Positions 27,571-36,629 are shown, counted from the stretch's first letter. The stretch: 64,000 bases of DNA from Aequorivita sinensis (GCF_006346335.1 NZ_VDMC01000002.1:62001-126000); one strand, 5' to 3'. Program-made: numbers and translations. The notes: generated by a model from the letters alone, not told the origin.

Positions 27571-29478
27571 ATGAGTAAAATAATTGGAATCGACTTAGGA
27601 ACAACAAACTCTTGCGTTGCCGTAATGGAAGGAAGCGAGCCAACAGTTATTCCTAATGCCGAAGGAAAAAGAACGACTCCTTCTGTAATCGCATTTGTGG
27701 AAGGTGGCGAAATTAAAGTAGGTGATCCTGCAAAACGTCAAGCTGTTACAAACCCAACAAAAACCATTAGCTCTATTAAGAGATTTATGGGGAATAAATA
27801 TTCTGAGTCTTTAAAAGAAACAGAACATTCTGCATACAAGGTAGTAAAAGGCGATAACGATACAGCTCGTGTTGATATCGATGGCCGTTTATATACGCCA
27901 CAAGAATTAAGTGCAATGATTCTTCAAAAAATGAAGAAAACTGCAGAAGATTATTTAGGACAAGATGTTACTCGTGCAGTAATTACTGTTCCTGCATACT
28001 TTAATGACAGTCAGCGTCAAGCTACTAAAGAAGCTGGAGAAATTGCTGGTCTTAAAGTAGAAAGAATTATTAATGAGCCAACTGCTGCTGCACTTGCCTA
28101 CGGTCTTGACAAAAAAGGAACAGACCAAAAAGTAGTTGTGTTTGACTTTGGTGGTGGTACGCATGACGTTAGTATCCTTGAATTAGGAGACGGAGTTTTT
28201 GAAGTACTTGCTACTGATGGAGATACACACTTAGGTGGTGATGACGTTGACCAAAAAATAATCAATTGGTTAGCAGATGAGTTTAAGGCTGAAGAGGATT
28301 TCGATCTTCGTAAAGACCCTATGGCGTTACAACGTTTAAAGGAAGCTGCTGAAAAAGCAAAAATTGAACTTTCTTCTGCTGCACAAACAGAAATCAACTT
28401 ACCTTATGTTACTGCTACTGCTAGCGGACCAAAACACTTGGTTAAAACATTGTCTCGTGCTAAGTTCGAGCAATTAATTGACGATTTAGTTAAGAGAACT
28501 ATGGTTCCTTGTGAAACTGCAATGAAAGCTGCAGGTTTAAGCAAGAGCGATATTGATGAAGTAATTTTAGTTGGTGGTTCAACTCGTATTCCTGCAGTTC
28601 AGGAAGCTGTTGAAAAATTCTTCGGAAAAAAACCTCATAAAGGTGTAAACCCTGATGAAGTAGTAGCTGTTGGAGCTGCAATTCAAGGAGGTGTATTAAC
28701 TGGAGATGTAAAAGATGTACTTCTTTTAGATGTAACTCCTCTTTCTCTTGGAATTGAAACTATGGGAGGTGTAATGACTAAATTAATTGAAGCTAACACT
28801 ACAATTCCTACTAAGAAAAGTCAAGTATTCTCTACAGCTGCAGACAATCAGCCAAGTGTTGAAATTCACGTATTGCAAGGAGAGCGTCCAATGGCAAACG
28901 ATAACAAAACAATTGGTCGTTTCCACTTAGACGGAATACCACCAGCACAAAGAGGTGTGCCACAAATTGAAGTAACGTTTGATATTGATGCTAATGGTAT
29001 CATTAAAGTAAGCGCTACAGATAAGGCTACTAATAAATCTCAAGACATCCGTATCGAAGCTTCTTCAGGATTAACAGAAGAAGAAATCGCGAAGATGAAA
29101 GCTGATGCAGAAGCAAACGCTGAAAGCGATAAAGCTGCAAAAGAAAAAGTAGATAAGTTGAATGAAGCAGATGCAATGATCTTCCAAACTGAAAAGCAAC
29201 TGAAAGAATTTGGTGATAAATTATCTGATGATAAAAAGAAACCAATTGAGGAAGCTTTAGAAGAATTGAAGAAAGCACACGCATCACAAGATTTAGTTAC
29301 AATTCAACCAGCTTTAGATAAGATAAATGAAGCTTGGAAAACTGCTTCTGAAGAAATGTACAAAGCGCAAGCAGATGCTCAAGGTGCACCAACAGGTGAT
29401 GCTGGAGCAGGAGCTGAGCAGGGAAGCAACACTGAAAACAGTGATGTGGAAGACGTTGACTTCGAAGAAGTAAAGTAA
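27571..29478 (+). CDS. dnaK: Chaperone protein DnaK (Hsp70)
   Basis: The ATP-driven Hsp70 chaperone that works with DnaJ and GrpE. The 635-residue protein has the ATPase domain (1-385) with [18 protein letters not shown], the [14 protein letters not shown] loop, [13 protein letters not shown] and [11 protein letters not shown], the linker [15 protein letters not shown], the substrate-binding beta domain, and a helical lid ending in an acidic tail [18 protein letters not shown]. Length is standard. dnaJ and grpE are not adjacent. Its upstream region has a sigma-54-like element instead of the usual -7 box. Confidence 0.99.
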   Translation: MSKIIGIDLGTTNSCVAVMEGSEPTVIPNAEGKRTTPSVIAFVEGGEIKVGDPAKRQAVTNPTKTISSIKRFMGNKYSESLKETEHSAYKVVKGDNDTARVDIDGRLYTPQELSAMILQKMKKTAEDYLGQDVTRAVITVPAYFNDSQRQATKEAGEIAGLKVERIINEPTAAALAYGLDKKGTDQKVVVFDFGGGTHDVSILELGDGVFEVLATDGDTHLGGDDVDQKIINWLADEFKAEEDFDLRKDPMALQRLKEAAEKAKIELSSAAQTEINLPYVTATASGPKHLVKTLSRAKFEQLIDDLVKRTMVPCETAMKAAGLSKSDIDEVILVGGSTRIPAVQEAVEKFFGKKPHKGVNPDEVVAVGAAIQGGVLTGDVKDVLLLDVTPLSLGIETMGGVMTKLIEANTTIPTKKSQVFSTAADNQPSVEIHVLQGERPMANDNKTIGRFHLDGIPPAQRGVPQIEVTFDIDANGIIKVSATDKATNKSQDIRIEASSGLTEEEIAKMKADAEANAESDKAAKEKVDKLNEADAMIFQTEKQLKEFGDKLSDDKKKPIEEALEELKKAHASQDLVTIQPALDKINEAWKTASEEMYKAQADAQGAPTGDAGAGAEQGSNTENSDVEDVDFEEVK

Positions 29479-29576
29479 GCTGAGATCAATTTTCGCTCTA
29501 AGTGAAAATTTATCAATCGCTTATCCCAAGCATAGTCGAGGGATTTTTACAAGCAACATTATTTAAGCTTAATACA

Positions 29577-29607
29577 AAACCGCAACCTGAAAAGGTTGCG
29601 GTTTTTT
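29577..29607 (+). terminator. dnaK terminator
   Basis: A 12-bp perfect stem (AACCGCAACCT and complement) with a GAAA tetraloop, then six T, about 100 bases after the dnaK stop. Confidence 0.92.
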
Positions 29608-29748
29608 GTTTTGACTAATTGAGGGGTATTTTAGTTATTAAGACAAATTAAGAAATAAATAGCAGAGTTATTGATCTTCTTAAAATTTTAGATAATTGTA
29701 ATTAAAATGTGGGAAGGTGTTAAGTTTAGATTTCGAACAAACACACAT

Positions 29749-29863
29749 AAAAAGAACGGCCCGTAAGGGCCGTTCAATTTTAAAGCTTTTTATTTTAACC
29801 AATTATTAAGCTTTAAGGTTACATACTTGGAAAGTGGGGGTTTCCAATAGGTAACCGGGGGCC
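29749..29863 (-). ncRNA. Candidate small structured RNA with intrinsic terminator
   Basis: Read on the minus strand: GGCCCCC, then a stem GGTTAC/GTAACC (29851-29856 with 29817-29822) enclosing a second stem TTGGAAA/TTTCCAA (29841-29847 with 29827-29833) with a C-rich seven-base loop; a second hairpin AAAGCTT/AAGCTTT (29808-29814 with 29782-29788); then a perfect 9-bp stem GAACGGCCC with TTAC loop (29754-29775) followed by five T. A degenerate promoter TATATTTTG ends just before the GGCCCCC, with TTTG about 20 bases further upstream. There is no open frame. Length about 115 nt would suit a 6S-like or other small RNA; family not identified. It could instead be the processed 3' region of the esterase transcript. 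Confidence 0.55.
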
Positions 29864-29942
29864 AAAATATAATTTATTAAACACTATCCCAAACCAATTG
29901 ATGATAATTTTTGAAAATTTAACTTTTAAAGGATTTGTATGT

Positions 29943-30584
29943 TTATATAGCAATCTCATTTATAAATTTTCGATTAACTTCATGGATTCCATCGAAAACT
30001 TTAATTTCTAGTCTGTTATTAAACAACTCGCTTCCTTTTAATTGCTCTTCGGTTTTTCTCGCTTCTGTAATGTATTCATCCTTATCACCATATAAGTAAA
30101 TAACCCTAGTAGAAGGATTTAAAAATTCAAAATCAGAGACTTTCAGCTCTTTTGGAATTCCTCCCGAATGAAGGATTATTTTATCACAATTTATTTTTCT
30201 ATTTGCAATCCAGCGTGAAGCAATTGAAACTCCTTGAGAATATCCTAAAACAATTAAATTAGGTATTTCTCTAGTTATTTCTTTTTTAAAAACAGCATCT
30301 ATATAATTTAATACATTTTCAGTTTCTAGAATTGTATTTTCACGTGTAAGCCAAGAAGCGCCAACGTGTTTAAATTTTCTGTCTTGATAGTATTTTGAAG
30401 GAGCCTGTGGTGCTATTATGTAATTTTCTTCAGGATTCAACTCAGAAAAATATCTAATAAAGTATTTGCTTAAATACCCCAAACCGTGAAAAACTATCCA
30501 AACATTTTTAGTGTTGTCGGTTAAAGTATTTAAGGTTGAATAAGTGTTGACCGATTTGTAAGAAGCTTCTTTTTCAGTGCTCAT
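29943..30584 (-). CDS. Alpha/beta hydrolase (esterase-like)
   Basis: A 213-residue alpha/beta hydrolase of the phospholipase/carboxylesterase type. VWIVFHGLGYL is the strand with the oxyanion-hole region, LGYSQGVSIASRW the nucleophile elbow (GxSxG), LYGDKDEYI the acid residue, and IHEVNRKF the catalytic histidine near the end. No signal peptide, so probably cytosolic. Substrate unknown. It is divergent from the thioesterase/menF operon; the TACATTTG box at 30611-30618 on the minus strand is its likely -7 element. Confidence 0.85.
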   Translation of the reverse strand: MSTEKEASYKSVNTYSTLNTLTDNTKNVWIVFHGLGYLSKYFIRYFSELNPEENYIIAPQAPSKYYQDRKFKHVGASWLTRENTILETENVLNYIDAVFKKEITREIPNLIVLGYSQGVSIASRWIANRKINCDKIILHSGGIPKELKVSDFEFLNPSTRVIYLYGDKDEYITEARKTEEQLKGSELFNNRLEIKVFDGIHEVNRKFINEIAI

Positions 30585-30610
30585 TTGTTGTATTCAATTT
30601 TGTATTTTTA

Positions 30611-30618
30611 CAAATGTA
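30611..30618 (-). promoter_or_regulatory. -7 promoter box of the esterase gene
   Basis: TACATTTG on the minus strand, 27 bases before the ATG, in the short divergent region with the men genes. Confidence 0.5.
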
Positions 30619-30628
30619 ATTTAATAAG

Positions 30629-31054
30629 ATGAAGTACACTAAAGATCAAATTTTAGCTATGTCCAAAAAAATGTGTGAAAACACATTAATGGAAACCTTG
30701 AATATAGAATTTACGGAAGTCGGAGATGACTTTTTAATTGCAAAAATGCCAGTAACTCCTAGAGTTCATCAACCTGACGGTGTTTTACACGGCGGTGCAT
30801 CTGTCGCTTTAGCAGAGAGTGTTGGAAGTGCAGGAGCCTATTTCTTTTTAAACGCTGAAAACATCGTTGTTCGCGGAATTGAAATTGCAGCCAACCACGT
30901 AAAAAGTGTACGTGAAGGTTTTGTGTATGCTCACGCAAGTATTCTTCATAAAGGACGTACAACTCAGCTATGGCAGATAAAGATAACCAATGAAGAAGGC
31001 GATCTCGTTTCTCTTGTGAAACTCACAACTATAAGTTTACCAAAAACCAAATAA
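30629..31054 (+). CDS. Hotdog-fold thioesterase, possibly DHNA-CoA hydrolase
   Basis: A 141-residue PaaI-type hotdog thioesterase that hydrolyses an acyl-CoA. HQPDGVLHGGASVALAESVGSAGAY holds the conserved HGG and the catalytic glutamate of this group; GIEIAANHVKSVREG is the following strand. Its stop shares one base with the menF start, and menD follows. Menaquinone synthesis requires a DHNA-CoA thioesterase, and members of this fold do that in other bacteria, so I infer that role (MenI-like). This is context, not proof. Confidence 0.82.
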   Translation: MKYTKDQILAMSKKMCENTLMETLNIEFTEVGDDFLIAKMPVTPRVHQPDGVLHGGASVALAESVGSAGAYFFLNAENIVVRGIEIAANHVKSVREGFVYAHASILHKGRTTQLWQIKITNEEGDLVSLVKLTTISLPKTK

Positions 31055-32118
31055 TGGATTTTAATTTATTACTTGAGAAAATTTCAAATCATTATTTGAA
31101 GAAATTACCATTTGTAGTATACAGTAAACCAAATAGTAAAGCCTTATCAGCTCTTCTGCAAAAGAATGATTTCTTACACGAAATTAAAGAATTAAATAAA
31201 GCTGGATTTGTACTTTCGCCATTCAACTATCACAATTCTTCTTTTTTTATACCTGAAATCGAGTCAGAGATTTATGTTTCTGAATTTGTAAAAGAACCCT
31301 TTATAGCAGAAGTTACTTCAGTTTCAAACGATGAAAATGAGGAAGGTAATTATATTAAACTGTTAGAAAGCACAATAGAAGCAATTAAAAATGACATAGC
31401 AAGTAAAATTGTTATCTCGCGCTCAAAAAACGTAAAGCTTCAAAGTTTTTCTATTGATAAATTACTAAAACGTTTATTCTCAGCTTATCCTACGGCCTTC
31501 CGATATATTTGGTTTCATCCCAGAACTGGTTTGTGGTGTGGTGCTACGCCAGAAACACTTGTGAATTTAGATGATAATATGTTTACAACTATGGCTTTGG
31601 CAGGAACCCAACCATATATTAATGATGAGCCCGCAACTTGGAGACCTAAAGAAAAAGATGAACAACAGCAGGTAACCAATATGATTTTAGATAAATTAAA
31701 ACCTGCGACTTCTTCATTAGAGATTTCTAAAACATATACCCATCGTGCTGGTTCGTTATTACATCTTAGAACAGACATAACGGGTAAATTAAATAATAAT
31801 ACAACGCTCACAGCTATAGCGTCTGCTCTACACCCAACACCGGCAGTAGGTGGCAATCCTAAAGAAATAGCACAAAAATTCATTTTAGAAAATGAAGGAT
31901 ACAATCGCGAATTTTACACAGGTTTTTTTGGTCCTGTATTCAACAATGGGACTTCGGCTAATCTTATGGTAAACTTACGATGTATGAAAATAGAAGATGC
32001 CGTTGCGCGTATATTTGTTGGTGGTGGAATAACATTAGAGTCTAATCCAAAAGAAGAATGGCAGGAAACTCAAAATAAAATGCAAACAATGTTACAAGTG
32101 TTGCAGCCAATGCTTTAA
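31054..32118 (+). CDS. menF: Isochorismate synthase
   Basis: Converts chorismate to isochorismate, the first dedicated step of menaquinone synthesis. The 354-residue protein carries the chorismate-binding domain (about 95-350) with VISRSKNVKL, TPETLVN, the substrate loop MALAGTQPY, LHPTPAVGGNPKEIA, and FYTGFFGPV with metal-binding ENEGYNREF. It is shorter at the N-terminus than E. coli MenF. The start codon overlaps the stop of the thioesterase by one base, and menD lies 31 bases downstream. menD next door argues for menaquinone rather than siderophore use. Confidence 0.93.
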   Translation: MDFNLLLEKISNHYLKKLPFVVYSKPNSKALSALLQKNDFLHEIKELNKAGFVLSPFNYHNSSFFIPEIESEIYVSEFVKEPFIAEVTSVSNDENEEGNYIKLLESTIEAIKNDIASKIVISRSKNVKLQSFSIDKLLKRLFSAYPTAFRYIWFHPRTGLWCGATPETLVNLDDNMFTTMALAGTQPYINDEPATWRPKEKDEQQQVTNMILDKLKPATSSLEISKTYTHRAGSLLHLRTDITGKLNNNTTLTAIASALHPTPAVGGNPKEIAQKFILENEGYNREFYTGFFGPVFNNGTSANLMVNLRCMKIEDAVARIFVGGGITLESNPKEEWQETQNKMQTMLQVLQPML

Positions 32119-32149
32119 AATCTACAGTGTCTTTGTACCTTTACACTCC

Positions 32150-33814
32150 ATGAAATTTACAAATAAAATCCTCGCACAAACCCTTATTCAATTATGTATG
32201 GATAAAGGAATTAATCATATCGTAATTTCTCCTGGGTCGCGTAATGCACCATTAACCATAGGTTTTGGAGAACATCCGGAATTTAAGTGCTTTAGTATAG
32301 TTGATGAACGTGCTGCTGCATTTTTTGCATTGGGAATGGCGCAACAATTAAAAAAACCAGTAGCTGTTGTTTGCACCTCCGGCTCAGCACTAATAAATTA
32401 TTACCCAGCAATTACGGAAGCGTTTTATAGCGATATTCCGCTTATAGCTATTTCAGCAGACAGGCCTGCAGACCGAATAGATATAGGCGATGGACAAACC
32501 ATTCGTCAGGAAAATGTTTTTCATAACCATATTCTTTACAGTGCTAACTGTACTGAGGGTGATGAATTTCAACAAAAAAATGAAACCGAAATAAACGTTG
32601 CCTTAAACACAGCAATTGAGTTATCGGGACCTGTTCATATTAATATTCCTTTTTCCGAACCTTTATACCAAACCGTTGACAAGCTATTAGTTTCACCACA
32701 AAATGTAAAAGCTAGGTTGGATAGTTTCGATTTATCAGAAGATTTAGCACCTTTTCAAACTAAGTGGAATAGTAGTAGTCGCAAAATGATTTTGGTTGGG
32801 GTTCTACCACCAAACAGTGTAGAGCAACGCTTTATCGAACATTTAGCAAAAGATAAAAGTGTTTTAGTTCTAACCGAAACAACTTCAAATCTTCATAATG
32901 AAAATTTTATTTCTGCTATAGATCAGCTTATAACACCATTGACAGAAGAGGATTTTAAAAATCTCCAACCGGAAGTATTATTGAGTTTTGGAGGAATGGT
33001 GGTTTCTAAACGAATTAAAGCGTTTTTGAGAAATTATACTCCAGAAGAACATTGGCACGTAGATTCAAAAAAAGCTTATGATACTTTCTTTGCTTTAACG
33101 CATCATTTTAAAACGCCAATAAATAAATTTCTTACTGAATTTCTTCCGAAAACAAATGCTGTAGATAGTGACTATCGGGAACAATGGTTATCGTTAAAAT
33201 CTTATAGATTACAACGTCATAATATATATGAAACCCAAATTCCGTATTCAGATTTTATGGTGTTTTCTGAAATAATTAAACAGCTTCCACAAAATATTCA
33301 GTTACAACTAAGTAATAGTGCTACAATTAGATATGCCCAATTATTTAATTTACCAGCATCCTCAGAAGTTTTTTGTAATCGAGGAACTAGTGGAATTGAT
33401 GGTAGTACAAGTACAGCAATAGGAGCAGGGTACGCTTCAAACTTGCCAACAATATTTATTACTGGAGATCTGAGCTTTTTCTACGATAGCAATGCATTGT
33501 GGAATAATTATATACCGAAGAATTTTAAAATTATTGTAATCAATAATGGAGGTGGAGGTATTTTTAGAATTCTTCCTGGTGAAAAAGATACTAAAGTATT
33601 TGATACTTATTTTGAAACCAAACACAATCTAACAGCCAGACATCTTTCAGAAATGTATGGTTTTAAGTATCAATCTATAGCTGAAAATGAAGAATTAAGT
33701 AAAGGAATTACTACATTCTTCCAAGCAGATAAAGGGCCTTCTTTGTTAGAGATATTTACGCCTTCGACTATCAACGATAATGTGCTTTTGGATTACTTTA
33801 AATTCATTGCCTAA
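32150..33814 (+). CDS. menD: 2-succinyl-5-enolpyruvyl-6-hydroxy-3-cyclohexene-1-carboxylate synthase
   Basis: The ThDP-dependent SEPHCHC synthase that joins isochorismate and 2-oxoglutarate in menaquinone synthesis. The 554 residues match the family. HIVISPGSRNAPLTIG and VDERAAAFFALGMAQ are the N-terminal substrate and cofactor motifs (Glu of VDERAA activates ThDP), VCTSGSALINYYPAI follows, and the Mg-ThDP motif GDLSFFYDSNALW...NNGGGGIF is near residue 440-475. It is third in the thioesterase-menF-menD operon. Confidence 0.96.
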   Translation: MKFTNKILAQTLIQLCMDKGINHIVISPGSRNAPLTIGFGEHPEFKCFSIVDERAAAFFALGMAQQLKKPVAVVCTSGSALINYYPAITEAFYSDIPLIAISADRPADRIDIGDGQTIRQENVFHNHILYSANCTEGDEFQQKNETEINVALNTAIELSGPVHINIPFSEPLYQTVDKLLVSPQNVKARLDSFDLSEDLAPFQTKWNSSSRKMILVGVLPPNSVEQRFIEHLAKDKSVLVLTETTSNLHNENFISAIDQLITPLTEEDFKNLQPEVLLSFGGMVVSKRIKAFLRNYTPEEHWHVDSKKAYDTFFALTHHFKTPINKFLTEFLPKTNAVDSDYREQWLSLKSYRLQRHNIYETQIPYSDFMVFSEIIKQLPQNIQLQLSNSATIRYAQLFNLPASSEVFCNRGTSGIDGSTSTAIGAGYASNLPTIFITGDLSFFYDSNALWNNYIPKNFKIIVINNGGGGIFRILPGEKDTKVFDTYFETKHNLTARHLSEMYGFKYQSIAENEELSKGITTFFQADKGPSLLEIFTPSTINDNVLLDYFKFIA

Positions 33815-33885
33815 GGCCAATTTATTACATTAGAATTTGTTAAGTTTTCCATAGTTTATTATATTTTTAATTTTCTTTAAAACAC

Positions 33886-33893
33886 TACCTTTG
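33886..33893 (+). promoter_or_regulatory. cvfB: -7 promoter box of cvfB, close to the ATG
   Basis: TACCTTTG followed by C ends 5 bases before the cvfB ATG, so the predicted transcript starts almost at the start codon. Confidence 0.65.
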
Positions 33894-33898
33894 CAGTT

Positions 33899-34729
33899 AT
33901 GATAAAATTGGGTGAATACAATACATTAGAGATCCTAAGGGAAACCGAACCGGGTCTATATTTAGGTGATGACGAAGAAAACGTAGTTCTCTTGCCTCAC
34001 AAATACAAACCAGAAGAATATGAAATAGGAGATGATCTCACGGTTTTTATATACCTTGATAATGAAGAACGTCCTATAGCAACCACTTTAGACCCATTTT
34101 TACAATTAAATACATTCGGATATTTACATTGTAGCGATGTTACCGAATATGGTGCGTTTATGGATTGGGGATTAGAAAAACAGTTGTTTGTGCCTTTTAA
34201 GGAACAAGCACGCCCAATGAAAAAAGGAAATTGGTATATCGTTTATTTATATATAGACGAAAAAACCAACCGCTTAGTTGGTTCAAGTAAAACAAACCAT
34301 TTTCTTCAAAATGAAAACCTAACGGTTGAAGCCTATCAAGAAGTTGATATTTTAGTAACACATTTAACTGAAAAAGGAGCAAATGCTATTGTTAATGGTG
34401 TTCATAAAGGATTGATTTATATAGAAGACATTTTTGAAGATATCCGTACAGGTGATAAGCTAAAAGCATTCGTAAAGAAAATACGTCCTGACAATAAAAT
34501 TGATTTAGTTCTTCAACAACCGGGTTATAAAAGCATAGAGCCTAACGCTAATTTTATTAGAGAAGAATTAGAGGCCGCAGGAGGATTTCTTCCACTTCAC
34601 GACAAATCAGATCCAGACACTATTAAAAATATGTTGGGTATGAGTAAGAAAAGCTTTAAGAAAGCAATAGGAACGCTTTATAAAGACAAACAAATCATCA
34701 TTAAAGATGATGGTATTGAGTTGAAATAA
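33899..34729 (+). CDS. cvfB: CvfB-type S1-domain RNA-binding protein
   Basis: A 276-residue protein of the CvfB/YitL family, with S1-like RNA-binding domains and a C-terminal winged helix. FGYLHCSDVTEYGAFMDWGLEKQLFVPFKEQ is the recognisable central S1 domain, a second similar unit includes VNGVHKGLIYIEDIFEDIRTGDK, and the winged helix runs LGMSKKSFKKAIGTLYKDK to the end. It is known as a regulator of virulence factors in Staphylococcus; its role in flavobacteria is not settled. It has its own promoter box directly ahead of the ATG. Confidence 0.9.
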   Translation: MIKLGEYNTLEILRETEPGLYLGDDEENVVLLPHKYKPEEYEIGDDLTVFIYLDNEERPIATTLDPFLQLNTFGYLHCSDVTEYGAFMDWGLEKQLFVPFKEQARPMKKGNWYIVYLYIDEKTNRLVGSSKTNHFLQNENLTVEAYQEVDILVTHLTEKGANAIVNGVHKGLIYIEDIFEDIRTGDKLKAFVKKIRPDNKIDLVLQQPGYKSIEPNANFIREELEAAGGFLPLHDKSDPDTIKNMLGMSKKSFKKAIGTLYKDKQIIIKDDGIELK

Positions 34730-34780
34730 ATCCTATTCAATTCAAATTTCTAGATAGGGTTGTAGATTTCAGTAAATAAC

Positions 34781-35239
34781 TTAGTAATATCTACGCCCTA
34801 GTCTAAAAGGTGCACAACGTGCGCATATTCCGTGTGGAGGGCAAGTGTTTGCGTTTAAAAATCCACGGCTTGCTTCATAATATGCTTCGTTTTTAACTTT
34901 GGTAGATCCATCTGCACTATAACTGCTATTTCCGCCGTAAACTCCGTATTCTCTAGGGTCTAAAGATATTTTAAGATCCGATTCTACGTACCTTTGGTTT
35001 GTAATCATCGCATCAATCATACTTACCGGTTCGCGATAATTTTGTTTATTCAACTTAAAAGATGGGAGTCTTTTTAAACCTTTAGATCGAAAATCTCCTT
35101 CAAATAACAAGGAAGTGGTAGTTAAACTTTCAATTTCTGGAAGCTTAACAAAATCTAACTTATATTTATTGGTCTCGTAATCCAATTGAGCCGAAGCCAA
35201 TAATGGGAATAATAATATAAGAAACAATAATTTTTTCAT
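34781..35239 (-). CDS. Small secreted protein, unknown
   Basis: A 152-residue protein with a clear Sec signal peptide (MKKLLFLILLFPLLASAQ, cut after residue 17 or 18). The mature part has no domain I know. Its C-terminus is unusual: TCPPHGICARCAPFRLGRRYY, with three cysteines in twelve residues and a basic aromatic end. The -7 box TATCTTTG at 35245-35252 ends 5 bases before the ATG. It lies downstream of the C1 peptidase gene, which also encodes an exported protein. Confidence 0.72.
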   Translation of the reverse strand: MKKLLFLILLFPLLASAQLDYETNKYKLDFVKLPEIESLTTTSLLFEGDFRSKGLKRLPSFKLNKQNYREPVSMIDAMITNQRYVESDLKISLDPREYGVYGGNSSYSADGSTKVKNEAYYEASRGFLNANTCPPHGICARCAPFRLGRRYY

Positions 35240-35244
35240 CGAAA

Positions 35245-35252
35245 CAAAGATA
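35245..35252 (-). promoter_or_regulatory. -7 promoter box of the 152-residue secreted protein
   Basis: TATCTTTG on the minus strand ends 5 bases before the ATG, predicting a near-leaderless mRNA. Confidence 0.6.
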
Positions 35253-35347
35253 TCAAATTTTAAGCCAAGAATAAATAGATAATTTATCTACTAACTTAAT
35301 CTTTAGCCAGTCTTTTTTATTCTGAAACGAACAATTAAAGCCTGATA

Positions 35348-36466
35348 TTATATACTTATTTTTTTAGCAATTTTTTTTGCGATTGCGTCTTTATGAATAG
35401 TTATACTAATAGTTTTTAAACGCATATACGCTTCACTAAAATACACATATCCACCATTTGCAACTCTACTCTCGTCGTCTCCCCAACTGTTTTTAACTTT
35501 ATAATATTTAGTGCCATTTTGATCGTGAAGGATTCCTGTGATATGCATTAAATGATCATCAGTAGTATTGTAATTTTCAAACTCCTGTTGGCGGTACTCC
35601 TGAGTTATCGTTTTTTCAGGAAATATAAAGCTTAGTGCTTTAAGTTTATTTTCATCATCTTCAGGAACAACTGCAATTCCTTCTTTAGATGAAAAGCTAC
35701 GCTCGCTTACATCACAATCTAATTCTACAGTATATCCGTTTTCCAATGCATTGTCTAAGGTTGCTATCATTTCATCTAATGGTAAGTTGTAAAAACTGCC
35801 ATTACTCCAGTTGTCAGGAACATTTAAAATAAAGTTTGAATAAAACGGAGCGTGAGTGAAACTAGTTAAACTTAAATAATCTTTTGGCTGAATCTTAGTC
35901 ATTTCTAAGAAAGATTGTGGTGTATATTGTTTCCCTTCGAAGGTAAAACTGTTTACATTCTTACCGATATATATATCCAAAACAGCATCTATAGCTGCAC
36001 GCCACTTACTACTTAATTCTCTTCCTGGGTTTTCTACGTAGGTTTTTAGCATGGCTTCCAATACAGCTGACATCTCGGCATGATTGTGTTTGCTTTCCCC
36101 GTCGGGCATTCCGTTAAAAGCTAATTGAGGTACTAATCCGTATTTTTCCACAGCATTCATTACGTCGTGAGCAAGTCCACCTTCCCCAAACTGTGCTTTT
36201 CCTTGTCTCATGATGTAGTTTTCAGACTTTAGGGGATAGGTATTACGTACCTGATACATTTCGCTTAAATCGATATGTTTCCCAGTTAGGCGAATTATTT
36301 CACTTTCTAAAAATGAAATACTGCTAAAACTCCAACAAGTTCCTGTAATTCCTTGACTTAATACAGGTGTAGTTTCAAGGTCGGTAACAGTTGTAAATTT
36401 GTATCTTTCTTGGGCGGATAGATTTAATGTAAATAGAATTACCAAGAGGAGTAGAAGGCTGCGCAT
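35348..36466 (-). CDS. Secreted C1-family (bleomycin hydrolase-like) cysteine peptidase
   Basis: A papain-family peptidase of about 372 residues with a signal peptide (MRSLLLLLVILFTLNLSAQ). GITGTCWSFSSISFLESEI contains the catalytic cysteine, DHLMHITGILHD the histidine, and VKNSWGDDES the asparagine, the order of the bleomycin hydrolase (aminopeptidase C) branch. An earlier ATG at 36511 would add 15 residues with two copies of the same five-residue unit, caused by a perfect 15-bp tandem duplication; I prefer the later start because it gives a normal signal peptide. Confidence 0.88.
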   Translation of the reverse strand: MRSLLLLLVILFTLNLSAQERYKFTTVTDLETTPVLSQGITGTCWSFSSISFLESEIIRLTGKHIDLSEMYQVRNTYPLKSENYIMRQGKAQFGEGGLAHDVMNAVEKYGLVPQLAFNGMPDGESKHNHAEMSAVLEAMLKTYVENPGRELSSKWRAAIDAVLDIYIGKNVNSFTFEGKQYTPQSFLEMTKIQPKDYLSLTSFTHAPFYSNFILNVPDNWSNGSFYNLPLDEMIATLDNALENGYTVELDCDVSERSFSSKEGIAVVPEDDENKLKALSFIFPEKTITQEYRQQEFENYNTTDDHLMHITGILHDQNGTKYYKVKNSWGDDESRVANGGYVYFSEAYMRLKTISITIHKDAIAKKIAKKISI

Positions 36467-36472
36467 TGTTTT

Positions 36473-36502
36473 ATTTATTTGAGTATTATTTATTTGAGTA
36501 TT
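36473..36502. repeat. 15-bp perfect tandem duplication
   Basis: The unit AATACTCAAATAAAT (minus strand) occurs twice without a gap just ahead of the peptidase signal peptide. If translated from the upstream ATG it reads NTQIN twice. It preserves the frame. Confidence 0.85.
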
Positions 36503-36516
36503 TTGAGACATCTTTT

Positions 36517-36577
36517 CTTTGTGAACTCTATGTCTTTACGGTAAATTTGACACCGCAGAGGCGTAGAGCGCGCAGAG
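36517..36577. repeat. Imperfect palindromic intergenic repeat
   Basis: Two 26-base arms (36517-36542 and 36552-36577) around a 9-base centre. The arms match at 18 of 26 pairs, and seven of the eight differences are T/C or A/G changes, so they could largely pair with G-U wobble as RNA on one strand. The right arm has the ACCGCAGAGGCG...GCAGAG pattern known from dispersed repeats in many bacterial genomes. It lies between the divergent C1 peptidase and menB genes. Confidence 0.6.
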
Positions 36578-36629
36578 ATTTTATGTTTAATTTCAAAGAA
36601 GATAGAAAATGATACTAAACAATATCTGC

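Larger units (their letters stand above)
29479..29942. other. 464-base intergenic region with terminator and RNA candidate
   Basis: Between dnaK and the esterase gene. From left to right: a short degenerate inverted repeat ATCCC...GGGAT with a CATAGTCGA core at about 29522-29545, the dnaK terminator, an AT-rich stretch, and then a cluster of three hairpins (29754-29856) described as a separate RNA candidate. I see no protein gene. Confidence 0.7.
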
